64,000 bases of DNA from Pseudoduganella guangdongensis (GCF_009857475.1 NZ_WWCJ01000003.1:308889-372888), one strand, 5' to 3'. Shown: positions 45,280 to 55,479, counted from the first letter of the stretch. Made by a program: numbers and translations. The notes: generated by a model not told the origin, from the letters alone.

Positions 45280-46230
45280 ATGCGCAATATCTTCCTGGCG
45301 GTGTTGGCCGCCGTTTCCGGCACGGCGGCGGCGGCGCCCGCAGTGGTGCACAGTCCCTATAAATACCTGTCGCCGTGGGACCCGGCGCATGGCGCCCAGG
45401 TCTGGGCCTTTGCCAGCGGCGAGTGCGGCGAGGAGCGCTGGGGCGAGCTCGATGGCGCGCAAGTGGCGGCAGACAATGTGGCGCGCTTTGCGCAGGCCGG
45501 CGTGGGCTATATCGTGTCCACGGGCGGGCAGGGCAACGCCTTCACCTGCGCCAGCGACAAGGGCATGGACGCTTTTGTCTCGCGCTACAAGTCGCCGCAG
45601 CTGGTCGGCTTTGATTTCGATATCGAGCATGGCCAGACGGCCGCGCAGATCGATTCGCTGGTGCTGCGCATCGCCAATGTGCAGAAGTCGCATCCACAGT
45701 GGCGCTACAGCTTCACCATTGCCACCCATGCCGCATCGGACGGTAGCCGGCGCAGCCTGAACGCGACCGGCGAGCAGGTGCTGGCGGCCTTGCGCAAGCA
45801 TGGCGTGAAAGACTATGTGCTGAACCTGATGGTGATGGACTACGGGCCCGCCAGCCGCAAGGTGTGCGTGGTGCGGCGCGGGCGCTGCGATATGGGCGCG
45901 TCGGCGCTGCAGGCGGCGCAGAACGTACACCGCAAGTACGGCGTGCCGTTCGCGCAGATTGCGCTGACGCCGATGATCGGCGTGAACGATGTGGTGGAAA
46001 ACGTGTACACGCTGGACGATGCACGCGCCACGGTGGCGGCGGTGCGCAAGATGGGCATGGCGGGCGTGCATTTCTGGTCGCTGGACCGGGATAAGCCGTG
46101 CAGCAAGCCGACCCAAGGCGCGGACCCGGCCTGCAGCACCATGCCTGACGTGCCGGCCGGCGCCTACCAGCGCGTGCTGGTGCCCGTGCCGCAGCAAGCG
46201 TTGCCGCCAGCGCGCGAGGCGGGGCGATGA
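45280..46230 (+). CDS. Exported GH18 glycoside hydrolase (chitinase-like)
   Basis: A 316-residue protein with a signal peptide (residues 1-19, ending AAAA). The GH18 catalytic motif is GFDFDIEHG, with D112, D114 and acid/base E116. The strand LNLMVMDYG supplies the Met/Asp-Tyr of the active site, and the C-terminal stretch GMAGVHFWSLDRDKPC closes the TIM barrel. It probably trims chitin oligosaccharides in the periplasm or outside. No carbohydrate-binding module is attached. It overlaps the next gene by ATGA (46227-46230), implying coupled translation. Confidence 0.85.
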   Translation: MRNIFLAVLAAVSGTAAAAPAVVHSPYKYLSPWDPAHGAQVWAFASGECGEERWGELDGAQVAADNVARFAQAGVGYIVSTGGQGNAFTCASDKGMDAFVSRYKSPQLVGFDFDIEHGQTAAQIDSLVLRIANVQKSHPQWRYSFTIATHAASDGSRRSLNATGEQVLAALRKHGVKDYVLNLMVMDYGPASRKVCVVRRGRCDMGASALQAAQNVHRKYGVPFAQIALTPMIGVNDVVENVYTLDDARATVAAVRKMGMAGVHFWSLDRDKPCSKPTQGADPACSTMPDVPAGAYQRVLVPVPQQALPPAREAGR

Positions 46231-47306
46231 GCACTGCCGCTGCGCCGGCGGCGCGCTACCTGTCGCTCGATGTGCTGCGCGGCCTGACGGTGGCGTTGAT
46301 GATCATCGTGAACACGCCGGGCAGCTGGAGCCATGTCTACGCGCCGCTATTGCATGCGCCCTGGCATGGCTTTACGCCGACGGACTGGGTGTTCCCGAGC
46401 TTCCTGTTCGTGGTGGGCAATGCGCTGGCGTTCACGCTGCCGCGCTACGCGGGCATGGGCGAGCGCGCCGTGCTGGCGAAGATCGGCAAGCGCAGCGCCA
46501 TCATCATGGCGCTGGGGCTGGCGCTATGCCTGCTGCCCAAGCTGGGCGGCTCCTTGAGCGAGGTGCGCCTGCCAGGGGTATTGCAGCGCATCGGTCTGTG
46601 CTTCGGGATCGCGGCGCTGGTGCTGCACTATCTGGGCGCGCGCGGCGCGCTGGCGTTCAGTGCCGCAGCGCTGTTGGGCCATTGGCTGGTGCTGGCGCGA
46701 TTCGGCGACTACAGCCTGCAAGGCAACGCCGCCCGTGCCGTCGACCTGTGGCTGTTCGGCGCAGACCACCTGTACCAGGGCGAGGGCATACCGTTCGACC
46801 CGGAAGGCCTGCTCGGCACCTTGCCGGCCACGGTGAATGTGATCGCGGGCTATTTCGCCGGCTGCTACCTGCGCGCACGCGGCGCGACCGGGCGCTCGCT
46901 CGCCACGCTGGCGGCGGCCGGACTGGCGCTGTCGGTGCTGGCGCTGTGCTGGGCGCCGCTGCTGCCGGTGAATAAGAAGCTATGGACCGGCAGCTATGTG
47001 CTGCTGTCGACCGGCAGCGCGCTGCTGGTGCTGGCCGCACTGGCATGGGTGATCGAGGTGCGCGGGGCGCGCGGCTGGACCTACTTCTTCGAAGTGTTCG
47101 GCAAGAACACGCTGTTCATCTACCTGCTGTCGCAAGTGGCCGTGGTGGCGCTGGACAAGGGCGGCTGGTACGCGCCGCTGGCGGCGACGCTGGCGCCGGT
47201 GGGCAGCCCGCAGGCGGCGTCGCTGGCTTTTGCGCTGCTGTTCACGCTGGCCTGCTGGCTGGCCGGCTACCTGCTCGACCGCAAGCGCATCTACATCAAG
47301 GTCTAG
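46227..47306 (+). CDS. nagX: NagX-like DUF5009/DUF1624 membrane acyltransferase homologue
   Basis: A 359-residue membrane protein with about ten helices. YLSLDVLRGLTVALMIIVNTPG at the start and TDWVFPSFLFVVGNALAF are the signatures of the heparan-alpha-glucosaminide N-acetyltransferase-like family called NagX in GlcNAc clusters. The conserved Asp-Val-Leu-Arg-Gly is intact. NagX may process or transport GlcNAc-type sugars, but its activity is not established. It is co-translated with the GH18 gene. Its TAG stop lies in a CTAG that also makes the stop of the convergent paralogue. Confidence 0.82.
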   Translation: MSTAAAPAARYLSLDVLRGLTVALMIIVNTPGSWSHVYAPLLHAPWHGFTPTDWVFPSFLFVVGNALAFTLPRYAGMGERAVLAKIGKRSAIIMALGLALCLLPKLGGSLSEVRLPGVLQRIGLCFGIAALVLHYLGARGALAFSAAALLGHWLVLARFGDYSLQGNAARAVDLWLFGADHLYQGEGIPFDPEGLLGTLPATVNVIAGYFAGCYLRARGATGRSLATLAAAGLALSVLALCWAPLLPVNKKLWTGSYVLLSTGSALLVLAALAWVIEVRGARGWTYFFEVFGKNTLFIYLLSQVAVVALDKGGWYAPLAATLAPVGSPQAASLAFALLFTLACWLAGYLLDRKRIYIKV

Positions 47307-48475
47307 AACTTCAGGCGCAGCCCGGCGCGGTTGGCCAGCGTCACCAGGGCCAGCATCAGCGCTGTCATGGCGGCGGCGTTGGCCAGGCCGGCCGGGCCGC
47401 CGCTGTCCAGGAAAGGCCACCAGAAGCGCGGAATGTGCAGCACGGCAGCCGCCTGCTCGAACAGGTCCGGCAGGATGTAGGCCAGCAGGGCGTTGCTGCC
47501 GGCCGGCAGCAGCCAGGCGGCAGCGCGCGGGACCGGCTGCGTGTCGCGCCGGCGCGCATCGATCAGCCAGTAGAACAGGATGAAGAGCGCCAGCATGATG
47601 GCGGCGCACACCAGCGTGTAGGATGCCGTTGCGTGGATCTTGTTGATGCCGTGGTAGGGGCGCAGCAGCAGCCCGGCGGCCAGGAAGGCCAGCGCCATCC
47701 ACGCCATCTGCCGCATGCGCAGGCGGTGCGGCAGCTCGGCGCGGAACAGGTTGCCGACCAGGACGCCCGCCATCACATTGGCGGCGGTGGAGCCGAGTAC
47801 CTGCGGGATGCTGACGAATTCGCGCAAGCCGGCGGGCAGCCAGTCCAGCGCACCGGCGGTGCCGCCCAGGTAGAGCGCGAGCATGGCGGCGAATACGCCG
47901 GCCAGCGGCGCGCTGCCGCCGCCGGCCAGCACAAAGGCCAGGCTGCAGGCCAGGTAGGCCCAGCCGATCATGCCGAGGATGCCCCACCAGCCGTGCTGCA
48001 GACCGCCGGGAAAAACCAGCACCAGAGCCGCCATCAGGGCGCCGCCCAGCCATTTCGGCCAGGCACGGCCGCCGCCAGCCGCAGCGCCGTCATGCCGCCA
48101 CACCAGGATCATGGCGGCGTAAAACAGCAGGTAGTACCAGGAGCGCGGCAGCGCTGCCGCCGCCGCATCGTAGCGCTCCGCATTGAGCAGCACGACGCCG
48201 GCCAGCATCAGGCTGGCCGAGCGCCATAGCAGTTTGCCGAACAGGCGCGCGCTCAGGCCGTCGGCAGCGGCGCGGCGCAGGGCAAGCGGGATCGCCACGC
48301 CCACGATGAAGAGGAAACCGGGGAACACCAGGTCCGGCACGGTAATGCCGTCGGCCTGCGGGCCGGTGTGCTGCAGCCACGCCGGCGAGCCGCGCATGCC
48401 GGCAATGTAATTCACCCAGATCATCGCAAGGATGATGAAACCCCGGAACGCATCCAGGCTTGCCAGTCGCTGCAT
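47303..48475 (-). CDS. Second DUF5009-family membrane protein (NagX paralogue)
   Basis: A 390-residue membrane protein with about ten to eleven helices. It begins RLASLDAFRGFIILAMIWVNYI and continues VPDLVFPGFLFIVGVAIPLAL, mirroring the NagX signatures but clearly diverged. It lies convergent to nagX with a shared CTAG stop. Two members of the family at one locus suggest different acyl acceptors or a heteromeric unit (inference). Its upstream 76 bp separate it from the TPR gene and hold a terminator for that gene's neighbour. Confidence 0.8.
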   Translation of the reverse strand: MQRLASLDAFRGFIILAMIWVNYIAGMRGSPAWLQHTGPQADGITVPDLVFPGFLFIVGVAIPLALRRAAADGLSARLFGKLLWRSASLMLAGVVLLNAERYDAAAAALPRSWYYLLFYAAMILVWRHDGAAAGGGRAWPKWLGGALMAALVLVFPGGLQHGWWGILGMIGWAYLACSLAFVLAGGGSAPLAGVFAAMLALYLGGTAGALDWLPAGLREFVSIPQVLGSTAANVMAGVLVGNLFRAELPHRLRMRQMAWMALAFLAAGLLLRPYHGINKIHATASYTLVCAAIMLALFILFYWLIDARRRDTQPVPRAAAWLLPAGSNALLAYILPDLFEQAAAVLHIPRFWWPFLDSGGPAGLANAAAMTALMLALVTLANRAGLRLKF

Positions 48476-48492
48476 CGGCTCCCTCTAGTCGT

Positions 48493-48528
48493 AAAAAAAG
48501 CGGGAAGGCCCCTGGGCCATTCCCGCTT
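48493..48528 (-). terminator. Terminator after the TPR gene
   Basis: AAGCGGGAA and TTCCCGCTT flank an inner GGCC/GGCC stem with one bulged A. A run of seven A on the plus strand becomes a T-tract on the minus transcript, 24 bp after the TPR gene stop. Confidence 0.85.
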
Positions 48529-48551
48529 GTGCGTCGGTCAGGACGGCAGGA

Positions 48552-49847
48552 TTAACCCTGCTTGTCGTCTTCGCCCACAGTCGCTGGGTATGGACGGTTG
48601 ACCCACAGGATCCAGTAGCGTGCCAGGTCGGCGCGGCCGTCCGCGCCCTGCACGGTTTCCAGGATCTTGATCGCTTCTTCCTTCTTGCCGGCCATGGCGT
48701 AGGAGTAGCCCAGGCGCAGCTTGGCGTCTTCGGCGTTTTTCAGGCCGCCCTTGGCGATGCCTTCCTGGATCAGGGCGATGCCCTTGTCATACTGGCCCAT
48801 GGTGACGAAGGCGTAGCCCAGGTTGACCAGGCCGATGCCGTTCTTGGCCTTGCGCGCTGCGGCTTCGGAAGCGGCAATGCTCTTGGTGTCGTCGGCAGCC
48901 TGCTTGTCCAGCTGGGCCTTGAGCTTCTTGATCTTGTCGTTCATCTTGACGGTGCCGTTGGCGATGCCGGCGTCCAGCACGGCCTTGCCTTCGATGAACT
49001 GGCCTTCCAGCTGGTCGACTTCCGCCAGCTCGACGTAGTCCTGCTCTTCCATCTTGGTGGTGGCCACTTTCTGCAGGCGCACGATGTCGGCCGAGAAGCG
49101 GGTCGAGTAGTTTTCCTTGCCGCGGGTGCGGTACAGCATGTCCGACCAGTAGCTGTCGCGCGGGTGCCAGCGCACCAGGCCTTCCAGCGCGGTCAGGTAG
49201 GCCGCTTTGTCCTTCAGGCGGTGCGACGCGTCCGCCAGCATGTGCAGCTCATCGCGGCTCATCGGCTGGTTGGTTTTGATCGCGTTGTCCAGTTGCTTCA
49301 GCAGGTCGGACTGCACGCCCTTGTGGTCGCCGGACTCGAAGCGGATGCGCATGATCTGGCGCGGCACTTTCGGGTCGCCGCTCAGCTCATGGTACTTGCT
49401 CAGCTTTTCGATGACTTTCGGGTAGTTCTTGTCTTCCTGGTAGTAGCCCGCCAGCGCCTGGGTGAAACGCGCGTTCTCCGCCTTCTCCATGCGGCCGGAC
49501 GCGGTGGCGTATTCCAGCATTTCGATCAGTTTCGGGCGGTCGTTGGTGCCGAATGCAACCGCCAGGCGGGTGCGGTTGATGACGTACTGCTCGTACGGGG
49601 TCTTATTCTGCATGGCGTCGGCCTGGTCCAGCAGGGCCGTCACCTCGGCGTACTTTTTCCCTTCCAACAGCGGGGTCAGGACTTTACCGTCCAGGAATTT
49701 GTACATTTCCTTGCGCACGGTTTCCTGCTGCGCGCCGGCGATTTCCTTTTTGTCTTGCGCGTGGGCGGTTTGCACCAGCGCCGGGCCAGCGGACAGGCCA
49801 ATGGCTGCCAGCAGCAAGCCGATACGTGCGAAACGGTATTGGGTCAT
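48552..49847 (-). CDS. Exported tetratricopeptide-repeat protein
   Basis: A 431-residue protein. The start ATG 49847 gives a signal peptide MTQYRFARIGLLLAAIGLSAG ending near AHAQ. The body is made of helix pairs of TPR/Sel1-like type, for example MLEYATASGRMEKAENARF, IGLVNLGYAFVTMGQYDKGIALIQEGIA and DAKLRLGYSYAMAGKKEEAIKILE near the C-terminus. It is periplasmic. It separates the two GlcNAc blocks but shows no specific link to them. It follows the ABC ATPase gene by 95 bp and may be transcribed separately. Confidence 0.78.
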   Translation of the reverse strand: MTQYRFARIGLLLAAIGLSAGPALVQTAHAQDKKEIAGAQQETVRKEMYKFLDGKVLTPLLEGKKYAEVTALLDQADAMQNKTPYEQYVINRTRLAVAFGTNDRPKLIEMLEYATASGRMEKAENARFTQALAGYYQEDKNYPKVIEKLSKYHELSGDPKVPRQIMRIRFESGDHKGVQSDLLKQLDNAIKTNQPMSRDELHMLADASHRLKDKAAYLTALEGLVRWHPRDSYWSDMLYRTRGKENYSTRFSADIVRLQKVATTKMEEQDYVELAEVDQLEGQFIEGKAVLDAGIANGTVKMNDKIKKLKAQLDKQAADDTKSIAASEAAARKAKNGIGLVNLGYAFVTMGQYDKGIALIQEGIAKGGLKNAEDAKLRLGYSYAMAGKKEEAIKILETVQGADGRADLARYWILWVNRPYPATVGEDDKQG

Positions 49848-49942
49848 GGTAGGTGATCCTTGTTTGGGTTGAGGCAAACTTCTATTTTCCCATAATTTCG
49901 GCACGGGACAGGTTTTCTGAAGTAGCCAATTGTAACGATTTC

Positions 49943-51040
49943 TCACGCCCTGGCGAAAGCGCTGCCGTCCGCGCCGAACAGCATGCAGCGCTCGGGCGGC
50001 AGGAACAGGCTGGCCTGGGTACCGGGCGCGGGCGGTGCCGCATCCGGTGCCACTTTGGCGGCCAGTGCTTCCGCCATGCCGGGCAGGCGGGCGTACACGA
50101 TCGACTGGTCGCCCAGGTATTCCACGTGGCTGACCGCGACCTCGGCGGCATTGTAAGCCTCCCGCCGCAACTGCAGGTGTTCCGGACGCACGCCCAGCGC
50201 CAGCCGCGCGCCGCGCTGCACGTCGCCCGGCAGCGCCGCCACTTCCACGATCGCGCCGCCCGGCAGCAGCACGGCCACATGGGCGGCGCCCAGCGCCACC
50301 ACTTCGGCCGGGATGAAATTCATGCGCGGCGAGCCGAGGAAGCCGGCCACGAACAGGTTGGCCGGCGCGTTGTACAGGGCGTGCGGCGTGCCCGCCTGCT
50401 CGATGCGGCCGCCGTTGAAGACGACGATGCGCTGGCCCAGGGTCATCGCTTCCACCTGGTCGTGGGTGACGTAGATGGTGGTGGTGCCGAGCTCCTGCTG
50501 CAGGCGGCCGATCTCCAGGCGCATTTGCACGCGCAGCCCGGCATCCAGGTTGGACAGCGGTTCGTCGAACAGGAACAGCTGCGGCTTGCGCACGATGGCG
50601 CGGCCGATGGCGACGCGCTGGCGCTGGCCGCCGGACAGTTCCTTCGGCTTGCGTTCGAGCAGGTGGCCGATCTGCAGCGTGGCGGCGGCGCGTTCGACGG
50701 CCGCGCGCAGCTCGGCGGCCGGCATGCCGGACAGCTTGAGGCCGAAGGCCATGTTTTCAAACACCGTCATGTGCGGGTACAGGGCGTAAGACTGGAACAC
50801 CATGGCCAGGCCGCGCTGGGCGGGCGGCACCTGGTTGGCCAGCTTGCCGCCGATATGCAGCTCGCCTTCACTGATGTCTTCCAGCCCGGCGATCATGCGC
50901 AGCAGGGTGGACTTGCCGCAGCCGGAAGGGCCGACAAAGACGGTGAACTCGCCATCCGCGATATCGAGGTCGATGCCGCGGATGACGGGCTGGTTGTCGC
51001 CGTAACGCTTGGCGATGCCGCGCAGGGAGACTGCCGCCAT
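49943..51040 (-). CDS. Sugar ABC transporter ATPase, UgpC/MsmX type
   Basis: A 365-residue ATPase of the MalK/UgpC group. Walker A is [10 protein letters not shown] (about 36-45), the signature is [14 protein letters not shown], Walker B is [14 protein letters not shown] and the H-loop His is in YVTHDQ. A C-terminal TOBE-like domain (GVRPEHLQL) follows. Shared MsmX-type ATPases often serve several importers. It is the last gene of the nag operon and starts 1 bp after the stop of the MFS gene. Confidence 0.92.
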   Translation of the reverse strand: MAAVSLRGIAKRYGDNQPVIRGIDLDIADGEFTVFVGPSGCGKSTLLRMIAGLEDISEGELHIGGKLANQVPPAQRGLAMVFQSYALYPHMTVFENMAFGLKLSGMPAAELRAAVERAAATLQIGHLLERKPKELSGGQRQRVAIGRAIVRKPQLFLFDEPLSNLDAGLRVQMRLEIGRLQQELGTTTIYVTHDQVEAMTLGQRIVVFNGGRIEQAGTPHALYNAPANLFVAGFLGSPRMNFIPAEVVALGAAHVAVLLPGGAIVEVAALPGDVQRGARLALGVRPEHLQLRREAYNAAEVAVSHVEYLGDQSIVYARLPGMAEALAAKVAPDAAPPAPGTQASLFLPPERCMLFGADGSAFARA

Positions 51041-51041
51041 C

Positions 51042-52331
51042 TCAGGCCGCTTCCGGCACGGCGTCGGCCTTGCTCTTTTCGCGCGACTCCATCGGGATGA
51101 ACTGCGACAGGATGGCGACCGGAATGGCGGCCAGCAAGACCCAGACGAAGAAGGTCTTGTAGCCGAGCGCCATCTGGATGTCGCCGCTGACCCAGCGGAA
51201 CAGCACGAAGCCGAGCTGCATCACGCCGGTGGAAAACGCGTAGTGCGCGGTGGTGTACTTGCCCGGCGCGACCACCTGCATCATGTACAGGATGACGCCG
51301 ACGAAGCCGAAGCCGTAGCCGAACATCTCGATGCTAAGGGCAATGCCGATGCTGGTCAGGTCGGTCGGCAGGGCGTGCGACAGGTAGTAGAACACCGCAT
51401 TCGGCAGGTTCATGGCCAGGATCAGGAACAGGATCGCGCGGCGCAGGGTCAGCCAGGAGGTGAAGTAGCCGCCCAGGATGGAGCCGATGATGAAGGCGAT
51501 GGTGCCGGTGGTGCCGTACACCGCGCCCACTTCGGCGGTGCTCAGTCCCAGGCCGCCCAGCTCGCGCGCTTCGCGCAGGAACAGCGGGCCGATGGTCTGC
51601 ACCTGCGCCTCGCCGGCGCGGAACAGGATGATGAACAGGATCGAGACCCAGATGCCGGGCTTGCGGAAGTAGTCGATGATCACTTCCTTCAGGGTGCGCG
51701 CGACGCCGCCGAAGGTGTGGTCTTCCAGCTTGGTGTTGGGACTGAGCGGCAGGGCCCAGGCGTTGTAGCCGCCCAGTGCGCACATGGTCAGGCCGAGGAT
51801 GCCGAACACGATGGTCCAGGCAGCCGTGATGCCCTGGGTCGTTTCCAGGTAGCCGGCCAGCATCAGCAAGCCGCCTTGCGCCAGGAAACGGCCGGCGTTG
51901 AAGAAGGTGCCGATCCAGCCGGCGTACTGCGCCTGCTGCTTCTCGGTCAGGCTGGAGATGTACAGGCCGTCGCAGGAGATGTCATGCGTGGCGGAGGAGA
52001 CGGACGCCAGGAACAGCACCACCACGCAGGCGGTGAGCCAGAACGGGAATTGCAGCGCCAGGCCGACCAGGCCGAGGCAAATGCCGACCAGCAGCTGCAG
52101 GGCAACCACCACGATCTTCTTGTTGGGCGCCAGTTCCAGGAAGGGACTCCAGAGCGGCTTGAAGATCCATGCGCCGCCCAGCAGCGCGGCCCAATGGCTG
52201 ATTTCGGCGTTGCTCATTCCCATGCTCTTCATCATCTGGCCGAAGACCAGGGCAATGGCGAAGTAGGGCAGGCCCTGCGCCAGGTACAGCGTGGGAATCC
52301 ACTTCAGCGGGGTGCGGCGTACGGCGTCCAT
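51042..52331 (-). CDS. AmpG-like MFS permease
   Basis: A 429-residue membrane protein with about 12-13 helices. [45 protein letters not shown] and [20 protein letters not shown] are AmpG-family features. AmpG imports GlcNAc-anhydroMurNAc peptides for cell-wall recycling. Its place between a hexosaminidase and an ABC ATPase in a GlcNAc operon suggests import of muropeptide or chitobiose fragments (inference). It starts 9 bp after the nagZ stop. Confidence 0.85.
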   Translation of the reverse strand: MDAVRRTPLKWIPTLYLAQGLPYFAIALVFGQMMKSMGMSNAEISHWAALLGGAWIFKPLWSPFLELAPNKKIVVVALQLLVGICLGLVGLALQFPFWLTACVVVLFLASVSSATHDISCDGLYISSLTEKQQAQYAGWIGTFFNAGRFLAQGGLLMLAGYLETTQGITAAWTIVFGILGLTMCALGGYNAWALPLSPNTKLEDHTFGGVARTLKEVIIDYFRKPGIWVSILFIILFRAGEAQVQTIGPLFLREARELGGLGLSTAEVGAVYGTTGTIAFIIGSILGGYFTSWLTLRRAILFLILAMNLPNAVFYYLSHALPTDLTSIGIALSIEMFGYGFGFVGVILYMMQVVAPGKYTTAHYAFSTGVMQLGFVLFRWVSGDIQMALGYKTFFVWVLLAAIPVAILSQFIPMESREKSKADAVPEAA

Positions 52332-52340
52332 CGTCTCTCC

Positions 52341-53828
52341 TTAAGCGAAGCCGGGAACCGGGCAGCGGCCGGTGGCTTCCAGTTCGCCCGACAGCCAGGC
52401 GTTGACGGCTTCCAGCGCGGGCGCGGCGAAGCCGTAGGTCATCAGGGCCGGCGACTGGATGTCGAGCGCCTGGTACGGGTTCCACAGCGCCAGGTGCAGG
52501 TCCGGCTTCCAGTTGTTGCGGGCGTTGTCGCCGTAGCGCAGGCGCGAGGTCGACGCCAGCACGGTGAAGCGGCCATCCTGCGGCAGCGCCGACCAGTCGA
52601 AGGTGTTGGCGTCGGCGAAGGTGACCAGTTCCACGTCGTACAGTTTGCCGAGCGAGGCGGCGACGGCGGCTGCCGGTACACCGGCTTCCGACACGCCGTC
52701 ACTCACCACGTCCTGCCGCACCACCAGGCGCAGCTTGCTGCCTGCGGCCGGGCGTTGCGGATTGCCGCGCGCGGTCAGGCTGCGGCGCCAGCCTTCGGCC
52801 ATGATGACGCGGTCGGCCGCGTCTTCCTTGTAGGAGCGCTGCTGGCAAGGGTAGGCTTGCGCCAGCGCGTCCAGGCGCGCCAGGCGCTCCTCTACGGCGG
52901 CCTGCGACAGCGAACCGTCGGCCAGGGCGGCGGCGATCGCGTCCAGGGTTTCGTTCTGGGTTTCGGTGGTGCCCAGGGCCATCACCATGTCGGCGCCGGC
53001 GACCAGCGCGCGCACGGCGGCATTGCCGACGCCGTAACGGCCGGCGATGGCGTGCATGTCCATGCCGTCGGTGATGATCACGCCTTTGTAGTTCCACTGC
53101 TGGCGCAGGATGCCGTCCAGGATGGCGGGCGACATGGTGGCCGGATTCTCGGCGTCGATGGCCGGATAGACGATGTGGGCCGTCATCATGGCCGGCGCCA
53201 CCGGGGCGGCGGCGCGGAACGGCGCCAGCTCCAGCGCGTCCAGCTCCGGCAGGGCCTTGTCGACGGTCGGCAGATCGCGGTGCGAATCGACGTGGGTGTC
53301 GCCGTGGCCGGGGAAGTGCTTGACGCAGCAGGCCACGCCCTCGGCATGGCTGCCCGCCATCCAGGCCATGGCCAGTTCCACCGCGCGCTGCGGCTCGGCG
53401 CCGAAGGAGCGCTCGGCGATCACCGGGTTGTCCGGATTGTTGTTCAGGTCCAGCACGGGCGCGAAGTTCCAGTTAAAGCCGAGCGACTTGGCGGCGCGCG
53501 CCACGGCGGCGCCGGTGCGGTAGGCCAGGTCGGCATCATCGGCCGCGCCCAGGCCCATGGCGGCCGGCGGCGCCGGCACCCAGGTCGAACGCACCACGGC
53601 GCCGCCTTCCTGGTCGATGGCGATCAGCGAGTTCGGGCCCATCGCTTCGCGCAGGTCGGCGGTGAGCTTGGCCAGCTGGACGGAGTCGGTCATATTGCCG
53701 CGGAACAGGCACACGCCGCGGATGCCGTTGGCGCGGATGAAGTCCACCGTGGCCTGCTCCAGCACTGTGCCAGGGAAGCGGATCATGATCAGTTGTCCCG
53801 CGATTTTTCGTAGTTCTTGTGTGCTCAT
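52341..53828 (-). CDS. nagZ: GH3 beta-N-acetylhexosaminidase, NagZ-like with extra C-terminal domain
   Basis: A 495-residue cytoplasmic enzyme without a signal peptide. The GH3 motif KHFPGHGDTHVDSH supplies the His of the catalytic dyad, and TDGMDMHAI holds the nucleophile Asp. Classical NagZ has about 340 residues; this protein has an added 130-150 residue domain like the two-domain Gram-positive enzymes. It removes GlcNAc from imported chito-oligosaccharides or muropeptides. Its start overlaps the permease stop by ATGA. Confidence 0.9.
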   Translation of the reverse strand: MSTQELRKIAGQLIMIRFPGTVLEQATVDFIRANGIRGVCLFRGNMTDSVQLAKLTADLREAMGPNSLIAIDQEGGAVVRSTWVPAPPAAMGLGAADDADLAYRTGAAVARAAKSLGFNWNFAPVLDLNNNPDNPVIAERSFGAEPQRAVELAMAWMAGSHAEGVACCVKHFPGHGDTHVDSHRDLPTVDKALPELDALELAPFRAAAPVAPAMMTAHIVYPAIDAENPATMSPAILDGILRQQWNYKGVIITDGMDMHAIAGRYGVGNAAVRALVAGADMVMALGTTETQNETLDAIAAALADGSLSQAAVEERLARLDALAQAYPCQQRSYKEDAADRVIMAEGWRRSLTARGNPQRPAAGSKLRLVVRQDVVSDGVSEAGVPAAAVAASLGKLYDVELVTFADANTFDWSALPQDGRFTVLASTSRLRYGDNARNNWKPDLHLALWNPYQALDIQSPALMTYGFAAPALEAVNAWLSGELEATGRCPVPGFA

Positions 53829-54628
53829 TTAACTGCTCCGTCCATGCCGCGCATGAAGTAACGTTGGGTGAATAGGAATGCCGCCAGGGTCGGCACGATG
53901 GTGATGATGGTACCCGCCGCGATGACGCGCGTGCTGCTGCCAAAGGTGCCGCGCAGGTACAGCACGCCCACCGACAGCGGGAATTCGTCCGGCTTGCTCA
54001 TGACGATGGACGGCCAGATGTATTCGTTCCATGCCTCGACCGCGGTCAGGATGCCGACCGTGGCCAGCCAGGGCGCGATCAGCGGCAGCATGATTTTGGT
54101 GAAGATGGTCCACTCGGACGCGCCATCGACGCGGGCCGCATCGATCAGGTCCTGCGGTACCTCCTCGAAAGCTTGCTTGAGCAGCAGGATGGCGACCGCG
54201 TTCACCACATTCGGCAGGATCACGCCGGTGTAGGTGTCCACCAGCCCAAGTTCGGTCACCGTGATGAAGTTGACCAGGAAATTGACTTCCGACGGCAGCA
54301 CCATGGTGGCCACGATCAGCCCGAAGACCAGCTTGCGGCCCTTGAAATGCAGGCGCGCCAGCGGATAGGCGGCCATGGAGCAGAGCACCAGCTTCCACAG
54401 CACGGTGAAGAGCGTGATCAGGATCGAGTTCTTGAGGAAGGACCAGATCGGGATCACGCGGAACACTTCCACGAAGTTCTCCAGCGACGGCTCTTTCGGC
54501 CAGAACGTCGGCGGGAAGGCGAAGATATTGCCCTCGGTGGAGAGCGCCGTCACCAGCGTCCACCAGAAAGGGAAGATGCATAGCAGCGCAATGGCCCCCA
54601 GCACAAAGTATTGGACGGCCTTCTTCAT
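53825..54628 (-). CDS. Sugar ABC permease, MalG type
   Basis: A 267-residue inner-membrane permease with six helices. The EAA loop is DLIDAARVDGASEWTIFTKIMLPL, the ATPase contact. The C-terminus FTQRYFMRGMDGAVK is typical of MalG-type partners. ATG 54628 is used, as it lies in the ATGA overlap with the upstream permease. A longer frame to the left is out of frame with that gene. Confidence 0.9.
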   Translation of the reverse strand: MKKAVQYFVLGAIALLCIFPFWWTLVTALSTEGNIFAFPPTFWPKEPSLENFVEVFRVIPIWSFLKNSILITLFTVLWKLVLCSMAAYPLARLHFKGRKLVFGLIVATMVLPSEVNFLVNFITVTELGLVDTYTGVILPNVVNAVAILLLKQAFEEVPQDLIDAARVDGASEWTIFTKIMLPLIAPWLATVGILTAVEAWNEYIWPSIVMSKPDEFPLSVGVLYLRGTFGSSTRVIAAGTIITIVPTLAAFLFTQRYFMRGMDGAVK

Positions 54629-55479
54629 CGGTGCTTCGGCTTCAGGTAGCGCAGGCAAAGCAGGGCGATGCCGATGCAGATCAGGGAGACGATGAAGCTG
54701 GCGGCCAGGGCGCGCGGCAGCTTGAGGTGCTTCAGGCCCTGGTCGTAGGCGTAGTACAGGGCAGTGAAAGTGGAGTTCATCGGACCGCCCTGGGTCAGCA
54801 CGTCCACCTCCTGGTAAGCCTTCAAAGCACCCAGCACGGAAAGGATGGTGCAGACCATGATGGTCGGGCGCAGCATGGGCACGGTGATGTGCCAGAACCG
54901 CTGCCAGCGCGAGGCGCCGTCCAGGATCGCCGCTTCCTGCATCTCTTGCGGCACCGACTGCAGGGCGGCCAGGTACATCACCATATACCACCCCAGTCCG
55001 CGCCACAGCGTGACGAACATGATGGCCGCCAGCGCAAAGGTATCGTCCTGCAGCCAGCCGATATGGGTGCCGAGGATGTAATTGAGCGCGCCATGCTCAT
55101 GGAACATGAAGCCCCACATGATGCCCACCACCGAAACGGTGGTCACCACTGGCACATAGTAGGCGGCGCGGAACAAACGGATACCGGGCAGCTGCGTGTT
55201 CACCAGCACCGCCAACCCCAGCGCGCCCAGTTGGACGCAAGGGACGATGAGCAGGAAGACCAGCGAATTTTTCAACCCGGTGACGAACATCTCGTTATTG
55301 AAGATGTAGCGGAAATTATCGAAGCCCACCCAATGCGTCGGCCGCACCAGCGAGAAGTCGGTAAACGCCAGTACCGACCCGAACAGCACCGGCCAGAACG
55401 CAAAGACCGCCAGCAGCACCAGCGCCGGCGCCAGGAACAGCCAGGCAGCAAACGTACGGCTAACAGGCACGCGGCTCAT
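54625..55479 (-). CDS. Sugar ABC permease, MalF type
   Basis: A 284-residue inner-membrane permease with six helices. Its EAA loop is EMQEAAILDGASRWQRFWHITVPML, preceded by WRGLGWYMVMYLAALQSVPQ. It pairs with the MalG-type protein and the ATPase to form the importer. It overlaps both neighbours by 4 bp. Confidence 0.9.
   Translation of the reverse strand: MSRVPVSRTFAAWLFLAPALVLLAVFAFWPVLFGSVLAFTDFSLVRPTHWVGFDNFRYIFNNEMFVTGLKNSLVFLLIVPCVQLGALGLAVLVNTQLPGIRLFRAAYYVPVVTTVSVVGIMWGFMFHEHGALNYILGTHIGWLQDDTFALAAIMFVTLWRGLGWYMVMYLAALQSVPQEMQEAAILDGASRWQRFWHITVPMLRPTIMVCTILSVLGALKAYQEVDVLTQGGPMNSTFTALYYAYDQGLKHLKLPRALAASFIVSLICIGIALLCLRYLKPKHR

Noticed and set aside
42516..45323. A 935-codon open frame antisense to the TonB receptor
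   Set aside because: Shadow frame with no recognisable domain; the receptor fits the family along its whole length.
51009..53813. A 934-codon open frame antisense to the AmpG-like and NagZ genes
   Set aside because: Crosses two clear genes on the other strand and has low-complexity Gln/Gly/His/Val composition.
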